Below, piece by piece: positions 1 to 7,556 of a stretch of DNA of 13,905 bases. The stretch covers positions 1 to 13,905 of the forward strand of contig QMSL01000018.1 of NCBI GenBank assembly GCA_003649665.1, written 5' to 3'. The notes under the pieces are model-generated. The model was not told the origin of the DNA, made no database searches, and was given only the letters and a program-made list of their open reading frames with translations. The DNA comes from Thermoprotei archaeon. GTDB lineage: Archaea > Thermoproteota > Thermoprotei > QMSL01 > B3-G16. How positions within the stretch are numbered: position 1 is the stretch's first letter; each line of letters starts with the position of its first letter. A program made the translations under genes and the position numbers.

Positions 1-825
1 CTCTCATATCCGGTGAGTATAGCAATACTCGCTTTCATTAAGGATCTAAGATTAGCCTCTCGTTTTGCAATAGCAGAAGCAAGACGTATTGGACTAGAGT
101 TAAGACGCGAACATGAGAATAAGATACTCGAAATAGCACGTAGCATTTCATGGGATGTCCACTTAGTTAACTACGTTATTAGAGACGAACTTTATACCTT
201 TGCAATTCACTTTAAGGATTATCTATCAGCACCCCCTCCTAACGATCCTTTTTGGAAGCTCATAAATAGGCCGTTGATTAATGGGTACGTTCTCATAAGA
301 AAGCAGGATTTAGCTAGACTAATTGAGGAATACGCGAGACATTACATATACAATAAGATAGCCTCAACGGAGAGCGTGAGGCTTCCAGAGACACTTTCAG
401 ATATAGTGAGTAGGATAGCAGATACGTGGTATAAGAAATACCCTCGCGAGAGAGAGGAAGCTTATGGAGGAGGAGTATTTCCACCTTGTATGAGGAAGCT
501 TATGGAGGAAATAAAGAGAGGTCAGAATATATCGCATATGGCACGCTTTGCAATAGCCACGTTCTTACTTAATATAGGATATGATGTGGAAGAGGTAATA
601 GATCTATTCAGGAGAGTCCCAGATTTCAACGAGCGCATAACTAGATATCAAGTTGAGCATTTAGCAGGACTACGTGGATCTAAAATCAAGTACTTACCGC
701 CATCCTGTAAGAACATGAAGACGTTTGGCTTATGTCCAGGAGAAGATCCTTTATGCCTTAAGGTGAGGAACCCCTTAGGCTATTATAGATTAAGCATGAG
801 GAGGAGGAAGAAGGATGAACAGTAA
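1..825 (+). CDS. priL: DNA primase large subunit PriL, 5' end outside the window
   Basis: Regulatory subunit of the archaeal/eukaryotic-type primase; it partners PriS in making primers at replication forks. The frame is open to base 1 (Leu-Ser-Tyr-Pro before the first possible GTG at 13) and the family is usually longer than the 274 codons seen, so the true start lies upstream. Numbering from the GTG at 13, the C-terminal iron-sulfur domain shows four cysteines: C159 (PPC), C232 (PPSC), C241 (GLC) and C248 (PLC), the usual 4Fe-4S ligand set. The arrangement ends in the typical NPLxYY segment. The 3' end overlaps priS by 11 nt, so the two subunits are probably made from one mRNA and translationally coupled. 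Identity is by recognised family motifs, not a database search. Confidence 0.93.
   Translation, partial: LSYPVSIAILAFIKDLRLASRFAIAEARRIGLELRREHENKILEIARSISWDVHLVNYVIRDELYTFAIHFKDYLSAPPPNDPFWKLINRPLINGYVLIRKQDLARLIEEYARHYIYNKIASTESVRLPETLSDIVSRIADTWYKKYPREREEAYGGGVFPPCMRKLMEEIKRGQNISHMARFAIATFLLNIGYDVEEVIDLFRRVPDFNERITRYQVEHLAGLRGSKIKYLPPSCKNMKTFGLCPGEDPLCLKVRNPLGYYRLSMRRRKKDEQ
799..814 (+). promoter_or_regulatory. Ribosome-binding site of priS inside the priL end
   Basis: A purine run of repeated GAGG/GGAGG lies inside the last codons of priL, just before the ATG at 815. It is a strong Shine-Dalgarno match and fixes the priS start within the upstream gene, as expected for coupled translation of the two primase subunits. 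Confidence 0.7.
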
Positions 826-2020
826 AATAAAACAGCTCTTCTTCGAATACTACAGGGATAACTTTACTATAGATGAGACGGTAATAGGTAACTTTAGACA
901 GAGAGAGTATGCACTAGTTCCCTTTGATGCACCAGATAAGATGGTTAGGCACTTAGCATTTAGTGAGTTCAGTGAGCTCAAGAAATATATATTAAGAAAC
1001 GTGCCTCTTCACTTGTATTACTCAACAGCGTACTATAATACCCCACAAGCTAGGAATATGGACGAGAAAGGATGGTTAGGAGCAGATCTAGTATTTGATA
1101 TAGACGTTGATCATATACCAACTAAATGCAAGGAAGAACATGATACTTGGCGTTGTCTTGATTGTAATGCAGAGGGAAAGGGTATGCCTCCCGAAAAATG
1201 TCCTAAATGTGGTAGCTCAAGGATAGATAAGGAAGTATGGGTTTGCAATAAATGCCTCATGGTAGCAATAGACGAGACATTGAGACTTGTGGAGGAGTTC
1301 TTATGCGATGACTTTGGGATAAATCGCAAGGATATAGCAGTATACTTCTCAGGTCACAGAGGCTTTCATATTCACGTTGAAGATAAGCGAATGCTCAGGC
1401 TTGATCAGGATGCAAGGCGCGAAATAGTTGACTATATTAAAGGTAACGGCATAAAAGTGGAGTTATTTAATCCATTGCCTAAACTCAGCGAACCAGGATG
1501 GAGGGGAACTATAGCTCAGGGAATTTATGAAATATTGTCGATGATAAACGAAGGTAACGAATTTATTGAAGGTCTTACAGAACGAGATATAAAGTATCTT
1601 TATGAACACAGGGAGTCCATAATTAAAGCACTTGATGATAACACAATAGGAAGCTTTAGGATGCCTAAACCGTTATTAAGGCGTCTCGTAGAACAGATAG
1701 TGAACAGAAAAGCAGTGAACATAGATGAACGAGTAACAACGGATATAAAGCGGCTGATAAGGTTCCCGGAATCCTTACACGGCAAGACAGGACTTAAGGT
1801 CACTAAGGTTGATTTATCAGTAATTACAGAGTTCGATCCATTTAATGATGCCACATGGCTTCAAACCTCAATAAAAATAAAAGTGATAGAGAGAATTCCT
1901 AAACTTGAGTTAGGTAGCCTTAAGCTAGACTTAAGCCCAGGGGATATAGTGATATTGCCAGCCTCAATAGCGCTCTACATAGCGTTAAGGGGGAAAGGAG
2001 AAATGGTGGAATTGATATGA
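815..2020 (+). CDS. priS: DNA primase catalytic small subunit PriS
   Basis: Catalytic subunit (401 aa) that polymerises the primer. The catalytic metal motif FDIDVDH places Asp95 and Asp97. A zinc-binding insertion follows (C105, H109, C114, C117, C129, C132, C144, C147). The nucleotide-binding SGHRGFH motif is at 179-185, and near the C terminus are the conserved LIRFPESLHGKTGL element and an FDPF segment. The insertion has more Cys pairs than one knuckle needs, which suggests an extra zinc ribbon. The ATG at 815 is preceded by a purine-rich ribosome-binding stretch (gaggaggaggaag, about 799-812). The end overlaps gins51 in an ATGA arrangement. Length and motifs are normal for archaeal PriS. 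Confidence 0.96.
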   Translation: MNSKIKQLFFEYYRDNFTIDETVIGNFRQREYALVPFDAPDKMVRHLAFSEFSELKKYILRNVPLHLYYSTAYYNTPQARNMDEKGWLGADLVFDIDVDHIPTKCKEEHDTWRCLDCNAEGKGMPPEKCPKCGSSRIDKEVWVCNKCLMVAIDETLRLVEEFLCDDFGINRKDIAVYFSGHRGFHIHVEDKRMLRLDQDARREIVDYIKGNGIKVELFNPLPKLSEPGWRGTIAQGIYEILSMINEGNEFIEGLTERDIKYLYEHRESIIKALDDNTIGSFRMPKPLLRRLVEQIVNRKAVNIDERVTTDIKRLIRFPESLHGKTGLKVTKVDLSVITEFDPFNDATWLQTSIKIKVIERIPKLELGSLKLDLSPGDIVILPASIALYIALRGKGEMVELI

Positions 2021-2562
2021 GTGAAGGGGAGAGTATATATGAAATTCTCATAAAGATATGGCTTAAGGAGCTAGAGGAAAATGAGTTAACAGAAGTACCA
2101 TTTGATATATATGAGAAGGTATCGGGGTACCTGAGGCAGATAAAAGAGAGTGATGTCCCTCAGAGCATTCGTTCTGCAGAGGAGAAATTCATTAGGAAAT
2201 TGGTGTTAAGCTTGTTTAAGATTCGTATCACCAAACTAATAACTGCATTCCTCTCAGGTGTAGCAATTAGCACAGAAGACCTCCCTCCAGAGGAGAGAGA
2301 AGTTTTAAATGCCTTTAGAAATTCATTTGATAAAATTCTAATAAAGTTCTCTCAAGATCTCTCTAGCAAAGTAAAAGAGAAGGAGAGAAGACGTAAGAGC
2401 TATGTTCTCATTCGTTTTCGTGCAGATATACCACGTTTCGTAGGATCTGATAATAACATATATGGGCCCTTCAGATGTGAGGATGTAGCATTCATTCCCT
2501 CTCCAGATGCCGAAGATCTTATAAGCAAGGGTTTAGCCATAAAGATAGCTATTGGAGTGTGA
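2017..2562 (+). CDS. gins51: GINS complex subunit, Gins51 (Gins15) type
   Basis: Replication factor of 181 aa that joins MCM and Cdc45/GAN in the archaeal CMG-like helicase. An alpha-helical A domain occupies about residues 5-118, with an acidic DLPPEERE turn at 88-95. A basic linker (KVKEKERRRKS, 118-128) leads to a small beta-rich B domain at 129-178 with the signature IRF..DIPRFVG, YGPF and a late PSPDAEDLISKG element. A-then-B domain order marks the Gins51 rather than the Gins23 class. The start ATG overlaps the priS stop by 4 nt (ATGA). Linkage of Gins51 with primase genes is known in archaea and fits the described GINS-primase contact. Overall sequence is divergent, so the call rests on the B domain and the context. 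Confidence 0.88.
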   Translation: MSEGESIYEILIKIWLKELEENELTEVPFDIYEKVSGYLRQIKESDVPQSIRSAEEKFIRKLVLSLFKIRITKLITAFLSGVAISTEDLPPEEREVLNAFRNSFDKILIKFSQDLSSKVKEKERRRKSYVLIRFRADIPRFVGSDNNIYGPFRCEDVAFIPSPDAEDLISKGLAIKIAIGV

Positions 2563-2569
2563 ACTCAAT

Positions 2570-2848
2570 ATGAAGATACCACGTGCAATACGCACATATT
2601 GTCCTAGATGTAATAGACATACGGTACACACCGTTAGTATATATAAGCATGGCAAACGAAGAACCCTTGCGGCAGGACAAAGACGCTATCTAGCGAAACA
2701 AAAAGGATATGGATCTAAAAGGAAGCCAGAGCAGAAAAGGTTCGCAAAGACTACGAAGAAGGTAGTATTTAAGCTAACATGTAATGAGTGTGGTTACGTT
2801 CTCTTACGTGGAGGAATTAGGTTAAAGAGAGTTGAGATCATAAGGTGA
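2570..2848 (+). CDS. rpl44e: Large ribosomal subunit protein L44e (eL42)
   Basis: A 92-residue, very basic zinc protein of the 50S subunit near the E site. Two CxxC pairs (C11/C14 and C71/C74) bracket a Lys/Arg-rich loop with the family's GKRRTLAAGQRRY and GYGSKRKP segments. I take the ATG at 2570 because family members begin MK-[IV]-P-K/R and it lies 7 nt after the gins51 stop. An in-frame TTG at 2552 would add six residues and overlap gins51, which is less likely. It precedes rps27e and aif2a, the usual archaeal order. Confidence 0.96.
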   Translation: MKIPRAIRTYCPRCNRHTVHTVSIYKHGKRRTLAAGQRRYLAKQKGYGSKRKPEQKRFAKTTKKVVFKLTCNECGYVLLRGGIRLKRVEIIR

Positions 2849-2853
2849 GAGGT

Positions 2854-3054
2854 ATGGTTAAGAAGAGGAAGATACTAATACCTCAACCTAAGAGCAAGTT
2901 CCTCCTAGTACAATGCCCTACATGTAATAATGAGCAAATAATATTCGATCATGCATCAATAGTAGTTAAATGTCTTGTATGTGGAGAAGTACTTGCTGAG
3001 CCCACAGGAGGAAAGGCTCGAATTCGAGCTAAGATATTAAAGGTATTAGAATAG
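2854..3054 (+). CDS. rps27e: Small ribosomal subunit protein S27e (eS27)
   Basis: A 66-residue 30S protein with a C4 zinc ribbon: C21xxC24 and C40xxC43. The family's I-P-x-P-K-S-K-F-L opening (9-17) and GGKARI motif near the C terminus are present. An in-frame GTG at 2845 would overlap the rpl44e stop. I prefer the ATG at 2854 because GGTGAG at 2844-2849 is well placed as its ribosome-binding site and because related proteins begin a few residues before the KILIP segment. It sits 5 nt after rpl44e and 8 nt before aif2a, clearly one transcript. Confidence 0.95.
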   Translation: MVKKRKILIPQPKSKFLLVQCPTCNNEQIIFDHASIVVKCLVCGEVLAEPTGGKARIRAKILKVLE

Positions 3055-3062
3055 GTGATCTA

Positions 3063-3866
3063 ATGGTTAGGAAAAGAGAGAAATGGCCTAAAGTTGGAGA
3101 GCTCGTAATAGGTACTGTAATAAGGATTTTCGAGCAGGGAGCTTATGTTACTCTTGATGAATATGAGGATAAATTAGCTTACGTTCCTGCAGTTGAGATT
3201 ACAAGGAGTTGGTTCAGAAGTATTAAGGAGTACTTAAGGGAGGGACAAAAAGCAGTATTTAAAGTAATGCGTGTTGTACCCTCAAGGAATCAAATAGATC
3301 TTTCATTAAAAAGGGTAAGTGAAAGAGAACGAAAGGAGAAGATCTATCTATGGAAGAGAGCACAAAGAGCAGAAAAATTATTAGAAATGGCAGCTAAGAA
3401 GCTTGGCAAGACATTAGATGATGCATATAAGGAGGCAGGTTGGCCAATGGAGGATTACTTCGGCGAGATATTTGCGGGGTTTGAGGAGGCAGCAATAAAA
3501 GGTGAGAAAGTACTCCTCGAGTGCGGGTTAAGTCCAGAATGGGCAAAGGTGATTACAGAGATAGCGAAAACTCACATAGAGATACCAAAGGTCAAACTAA
3601 ATGGGATAGTGACCTTAACATGTCTTAGCGCAAAGGGGATAATCGCAATAAAGGAGGCACTTTTAAAGGCAGCGGAGTACTTAAAATCGCAAAAGGACAT
3701 AAAGTGGCGTATCTACACAGTTGGCGCACCCAGATATAGGATTGAAATAATAACCTCAAATCCAAAAGAGGGAGAGAAAATATTAAGAGAAGCAGCTAAT
3801 ATAGCTATAAACGTCATTAAGAAGTACGGTGGTTTTGGTAGCTTCACAAGAGAGGAGAGAAAATGA
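3063..3866 (+). CDS. aif2a: Translation initiation factor aIF2 subunit alpha
   Basis: Alpha subunit (267 aa) of the heterotrimeric factor that carries initiator Met-tRNA to the small subunit. The three usual domains are visible: an S1/OB fold at about 10-85 (VGELVIGTV.. to IDLSLKRV), a helical domain at about 88-170, and a C-terminal alpha-beta domain at about 175-262 (YTVGAPRYRI.. and KYGGFGSF). In the loop equivalent to that carrying eukaryotic Ser51 the sequence reads EITRSWFRSI, placing Thr47 where I would align Ser51. The stop overlaps the nop10 start (ATGA). Confidence 0.97.
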   Translation: MVRKREKWPKVGELVIGTVIRIFEQGAYVTLDEYEDKLAYVPAVEITRSWFRSIKEYLREGQKAVFKVMRVVPSRNQIDLSLKRVSERERKEKIYLWKRAQRAEKLLEMAAKKLGKTLDDAYKEAGWPMEDYFGEIFAGFEEAAIKGEKVLLECGLSPEWAKVITEIAKTHIEIPKVKLNGIVTLTCLSAKGIIAIKEALLKAAEYLKSQKDIKWRIYTVGAPRYRIEIITSNPKEGEKILREAANIAINVIKKYGGFGSFTREERK

Positions 3867-4048
3867 GGTTCTTATTAAGGAAATGTACTAAATGTGGTGA
3901 ATATACCCTTCGTCAAGATAAATGTCCTTATTGTGGGGGACCATTGAGAAACCCACATCCTGCTAAGTTCTCACCTGAAGATAGATATGGAAAATATCGT
4001 AGGGAGTTGAAGAAACTTCTTTTGAAAGAGGGGAAGATAAAGCTCTAA
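3863..4048 (+). CDS. nop10: Ribosome biogenesis protein Nop10
   Basis: A 61-residue core protein of H/ACA ribonucleoproteins, which guide pseudouridylation of rRNA together with Cbf5, Gar1 and L7Ae. The N-terminal zinc ribbon has C8xxC11 and C21xxC24, followed by the linker NPHPAKFSPEDRYGKYR (30-46) that docks on Cbf5 and a basic C-terminal helix. It overlaps the aif2a stop by 4 nt. Its own stop overlaps the end of the convergent aglB gene by 4 nt, so it closes the operon. Confidence 0.97.
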   Translation: MRFLLRKCTKCGEYTLRQDKCPYCGGPLRNPHPAKFSPEDRYGKYRRELKKLLLKEGKIKL

Positions 4049-6222
4049 GTATTCTCCTCAGGATATATAATTTCAAATATCCTCACATAACCATTAGGCT
4101 CAGATTCATAGACTAATTTAAAGTACTTAAGCTCCTCAAAGCTTGGAGGCGTGTAGTCTATGAGCGTGCCATTCTCTGCCATGCACTTGAAACTGAAACC
4201 GTAATTCTTCAACATTTGCACAACACCGACATCAGTTATGAACAGAGAGATCTTGTCTGTATGCATGAATATCATTTTGTATAGTACTGCATTCCTAGCA
4301 CGCTCGGTATTAGCGGGAAGAAGCAATACCTCTACACTTCTACCGTACGATACACGTACTTCAACTATATAGTTATCTTCCTCACCATATCCAAAAGCTA
4401 TCCTAGCCATCCAAGTGCTTTTTCCGAAATCGCCATATCCTTGAGGATTGGGAGCATATGCATAATAGTAATATGACAGTAATCTTGGCACTTGATATGG
4501 CTCGAATACTACTACATACTTAACGTTTAATCTCCTGAATATCTTAAGTGCTACAGTCTCATTTGATAGGAATGCAGTAGCTACAAGGCGTATTTGAGTT
4601 GAGTTAAGAGTTCCGTTATCACATACGCTTGTTCTATTGCCTATAACGCTAATCCAATATCCGTAATCCCACCATGAGGCGATTACAGCATCCTCTGGAA
4701 CGTTATCAGCAATCCATGCGAGAGCAGAGAGCCAATCGAGAAGCTCATAATTATAATTGGTAGATGCTGGAAGACTCGCACTAACAATTAGTGATGGAGT
4801 ACCAGAGTACGACGATAGGTACGGTAAAGCATTTGGTATTACGAGTAATATGAACAGGATAAATAATGTTAGCGCTATATGTTCCTTCCTAACATGAGCT
4901 TTCCTGGTCTTTTTAGGCTTGCTGACAAGTACCGAATGAATGCTCTTAAATATCCTAGAGGTACCAATCCCAGCTAGAACAGCAATAGCAGGAGCAGCAA
5001 GTATAGCTAAACGAACCATAGAGCAAGCGGCGTAAAACGAGGTGAGGAAATAGACTATTATCAGCAGGCGTTCTCTAGTTAACTCCTTAACTTCAAGATA
5101 TAAGTCAAACAATGCTAGGACTAGTGCAATCTGAAAGTCTAGAAATAGGGAGGCCCATGTGGGTACTCTATGCTCACCTACAGAAGCAACAAGAGGTATC
5201 TTAGCTCTAAGGAATGGATTTAGCACAGAGAGATATCTACTGCTTAGTCCATAGTACCTGCCGGTTATTAAGAGAGCGAGAGCTCCAACTAACGCTATAA
5301 TGAAGATTACCCTCGTCACCTTATATAGGCTCTTTGAAATACGTTTGCCCCCTATGAGATAAAGCACTGATAATATACACGTTAGCCATATTAAGTAATA
5401 GTTAAGCGTCATAAGGTAGTGAAATCCACGCTTCGGTACTAAAATGACGAATAATGTAATGATCGCTATGGTAACGAGGTATGATTTTACAAGCTCTCTT
5501 GTCTCCTTATGAAGTAAGAATATAAGGAACATGTAGAGTGCTAGCATATTTATGACGTAAGTTGAGGCACCCCATGTCCATACTATATAACCAAAAGCTA
5601 TTCCAGCAAGGATGGCCCATATAACGTTTTTGATTCCTTGCTTCTTTATGGATTTAAGGAAAAAATAGAGGCCAAGTACCAGAAGCGGAATGGCTATTGA
5701 TTCATCATCGTAGAATCCTGCAATAGTTCTTGAGAGAAAAGCATAATTTAATGAGAGAATTGAAGCAGCTATAAGCCCAGAGATTTCCGACTCAAGGATA
5801 GAGCCTAGTAGGAATACTAGTACTGTAGTCAATGCCCCCATTACTGCAGGAACTACAGCACAGACTTCCATTAAGTCTACGTCTATACCAAAAGTCTTAA
5901 GGGTTAAGTAGGAAAACGCGCCTATGAACGCCACGCCTGGTAACGATGTTTTACTTATATGCCTTCCATAGGGATACCAGAAGCGCTTATCGATACCCCA
6001 TCTAAACCATTCGATAAAGCCTGTCCATCCGTGACTAGATACCCATCTAGCCATGTAGTATTGGTAATAAGGATCGAATTCAGTTAGATAGTAACCCCAC
6101 TTAAGGGGCTGTAATCGTACTAGGAGGGCCGCAGAGAATATACATAATAGTATTATAATTAAAAAAATTCGCTCGCCATACCGCATTAAGAAATTACGAA
6201 GTTTAGAGAGAATCTGCTTCAT
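4045..6222 (-). CDS. aglB: AglB/STT3 oligosaccharyltransferase catalytic subunit
   Basis: Membrane enzyme (725 aa) that transfers lipid-linked glycans to Asn of secreted and S-layer proteins. A basic N terminus leads into about a dozen transmembrane segments (first at about 17-37), ending near residue 485, then a soluble outer domain. Metal and catalytic motifs are visible: E48-F-D50 in the first external loop, D172-D-E174 in the second, SVGE at 347-350 (the peptide-acceptor loop) and the defining WWDYG at 517-521. The ATG at 6222 lies 7 nt after the stop of the small zinc-ribbon gene, with GGTGATG upstream as ribosome-binding site. Length is typical of the shorter crenarchaeal AglB. An OST3/6-like protein gene lies about 1.3 kb away. 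Confidence 0.95.
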   Translation of the reverse strand: MKQILSKLRNFLMRYGERIFLIIILLCIFSAALLVRLQPLKWGYYLTEFDPYYQYYMARWVSSHGWTGFIEWFRWGIDKRFWYPYGRHISKTSLPGVAFIGAFSYLTLKTFGIDVDLMEVCAVVPAVMGALTTVLVFLLGSILESEISGLIAASILSLNYAFLSRTIAGFYDDESIAIPLLVLGLYFFLKSIKKQGIKNVIWAILAGIAFGYIVWTWGASTYVINMLALYMFLIFLLHKETRELVKSYLVTIAIITLFVILVPKRGFHYLMTLNYYLIWLTCILSVLYLIGGKRISKSLYKVTRVIFIIALVGALALLITGRYYGLSSRYLSVLNPFLRAKIPLVASVGEHRVPTWASLFLDFQIALVLALFDLYLEVKELTRERLLIIVYFLTSFYAACSMVRLAILAAPAIAVLAGIGTSRIFKSIHSVLVSKPKKTRKAHVRKEHIALTLFILFILLVIPNALPYLSSYSGTPSLIVSASLPASTNYNYELLDWLSALAWIADNVPEDAVIASWWDYGYWISVIGNRTSVCDNGTLNSTQIRLVATAFLSNETVALKIFRRLNVKYVVVFEPYQVPRLLSYYYYAYAPNPQGYGDFGKSTWMARIAFGYGEEDNYIVEVRVSYGRSVEVLLLPANTERARNAVLYKMIFMHTDKISLFITDVGVVQMLKNYGFSFKCMAENGTLIDYTPPSFEELKYFKLVYESEPNGYVRIFEIIYPEENT

Positions 6223-6229
6223 TAACTCA

Positions 6230-6409
6230 TCACCTTCTCCTACTTCTTCCTGATGGAGTTATCTTTAGGTTTAATGGCCTTACTTTCAGGGGAGCAGCGC
6301 ATCTTGGACATTTATAGCCATAACGCTTGGCTATTATTTCAGGGGATATTAAGTCGTCTCCCTCGTAGAACACGAAGCCACAATGAGAGCATACTATTTT
6401 CTCAGGCAT
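6230..6409 (-). CDS. Small zinc-ribbon protein, unknown function
   Basis: A 59-residue ORF too short for many gene callers. It opens with ATG and has two CxxC pairs, C7xxC10 (VCSHCG) and C34xxC37 (KCPRCA), about 23 residues apart, the usual spacing of a C4 zinc ribbon. The tail after residue 41 is strongly basic, ending GRSRRRR-like. A good ribosome-binding site (GGAG at 6418-6421, 8 nt before the ATG) and a TATA-like box at 6461-6470 precede it. Its stop is 7 nt before the aglB start, so it is the first gene of a two-gene unit. The reading frame on the opposite strand over this region has no family features. I do not recognise a characterised family; a nucleic-acid-binding or RNA polymerase-like small ribbon protein is possible. 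Confidence 0.82.
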   Translation of the reverse strand: MPEKIVCSHCGFVFYEGDDLISPEIIAKRYGYKCPRCAAPLKVRPLNLKITPSGRSRRR

Positions 6410-6460
6410 TCTCTCAGCTCCTTATTATTGATTATTCGTCAAATTCTTAATGTATACTGT

Positions 6461-6470
6461 ACTTAAAAGC
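6461..6470 (-). promoter_or_regulatory. TATA-like box of the zinc-ribbon/aglB unit
   Basis: On the minus strand GCTTTTAAGT lies about 57 nt before the ATG at 6409, in the 84-nt gap after radA. Initiation about 25 nt downstream would leave a leader of about 30 nt that contains the GGAG ribosome-binding site. A 6-bp inverted repeat (AAGCAT / ATGCTT, 6467-6472 and 6482-6487) overlaps it. No experimental support. Confidence 0.5.
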
Positions 6471-6493
6471 ATTTAGAAGGGATGCTTATATGT

Positions 6494-7474
6494 TTACTCA
6501 TCTCTAATGCCTTCATCGGTTATTGTGAATACTACTTCACCTTCGGGGAGATAAGGACTATCAACAAGTCTTGCTACACGCTTATTTCCCTTTAGCTTCC
6601 TCAGATATACCCTAGACCCGGGAACATGAGCAAGCACGTGACCGCCTACTGCAACTACAGAGTCGCCCCAAAAGACATCGGGCCTTGCCATAACCTGATT
6701 CGTTACAACGACTGCAACGTCGTATACATCAGCTATTCGCGCTAAGGTATGTAGGTGTTTATTAAGCTTCTGTTGTCTTTCTGCTAGCGCCTCCCTACCA
6801 GGATATTCAGCACGGAAATGACCCATTACTGAATCTACTACCAATAGCCTTATATTCCCTTCCTCTTCTATTATCTCCCTTGCCTTCTCGGCAAGTAGCA
6901 TCTGGTGATCGCTATTATAGGCTCGTGCATATATTATGTTCTTTAAAGCCTCCCTTGGATTAAGGCCTACGGCTTTAGCCATAGCCATTATGCGCTCTGG
7001 ACGGAATGTTCCCTCAGTATCTATGTAAATAGCTTTGCCATTCAATCCTCCCTTCTCCTTAGGAAGTTGTACGTTAACTGCAAGTTGATGACAGATCTGG
7101 GTCTTTCCGGTACCAAATTCTCCATAAAATTCAGTAATGGTCTTCGTCTCAACTCCTCCACCTAATAGCCTATCTAAGTTCTTAGATCCCGTCGTTATCC
7201 TCCCTACTCTTAAGCGTTCTTCATATACGATATCCGCTGTCTTAAAGCCTAAATTAAGCGTTTCTCTAGCGGCAACAACTATCTTACGGGCCATAGTCTC
7301 AGAAATACCAGTAGCCTCAGCAATCTCATGAGGAGAGGCAACTGCAATTGCCTCTATTGAGGTATATCCAGCTTGTGAAAGCTTTTCAGCAGTAGCTGGA
7401 CCTACTCCAGGTAAATCAGTTATCTTTCTAGGCCTCTTTATTGCCTTTTTAGTTTTGGCGCTCATATATACCAT
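6494..7474 (-). CDS. radA: RadA recombinase
   Basis: Archaeal Rad51/RecA-family recombinase (326 aa) that forms filaments on single-stranded DNA and performs strand exchange. Seen in order: an N-terminal helix-hairpin-helix domain (LPGVGPATAEKL at 21-32, and 45-70), the polymerisation motif F77-K-T-A80, Walker A GEFGTGKT at 118-125, Walker B LLVVD at 210-214, and C-terminal DNA-binding loops. No intein. Start is either the ATG at 7474 or the in-frame ATG at 7465; the second has GATGG just upstream and would give MSAKTKK. Divergent from the OST3/6-like gene, with 82 nt between them. Length matches the crenarchaeal family. Confidence 0.98.
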   Translation of the reverse strand: MVYMSAKTKKAIKRPRKITDLPGVGPATAEKLSQAGYTSIEAIAVASPHEIAEATGISETMARKIVVAARETLNLGFKTADIVYEERLRVGRITTGSKNLDRLLGGGVETKTITEFYGEFGTGKTQICHQLAVNVQLPKEKGGLNGKAIYIDTEGTFRPERIMAMAKAVGLNPREALKNIIYARAYNSDHQMLLAEKAREIIEEEGNIRLLVVDSVMGHFRAEYPGREALAERQQKLNKHLHTLARIADVYDVAVVVTNQVMARPDVFWGDSVVAVGGHVLAHVPGSRVYLRKLKGNKRVARLVDSPYLPEGEVVFTITDEGIRDE

Positions 7475-7556
7475 CTCGTAAGTTTAATTAGGGGATTTTC
7501 CTAAACAAATATTTTAAAGGAGAGTAATAAACTATAACACTCAAAGGGGATTACAT
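7475..7556. promoter_or_regulatory. Divergent promoter region radA / OST3-6-like gene
   Basis: The 82-nt gap contains one AT-rich core, ATTTTAAA at 7511-7518, readable as a TATA box on both strands. Rightward it stands about 42 nt before the ATG at 7557, predicting a short leader holding the AGGGG ribosome-binding site at 7545-7549. Leftward it stands about 40 nt before the ATG at 7474, predicting a leader of 10-20 nt. The assignment is from spacing only. Confidence 0.45.

Noticed and set aside
1111..1329. Minus-strand frame inside priS
   Set aside because: It is the antisense of the cysteine-rich PriS insertion, with no ribosome-binding site or recognisable protein features.
6227..6233. GTGATGA on the minus strand as a C box of a C/D guide RNA
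   Set aside because: It coincides with the stop of the zinc-ribbon gene and the aglB ribosome-binding site, and no CUGA D box follows at a fitting distance.
6253..6450. 65-codon plus-strand reading frame between aglB and radA
   Set aside because: It is antisense to the 59-residue zinc-ribbon gene, which has cysteine pairs, a ribosome-binding site and operon spacing. The plus-strand translation shows no family features.
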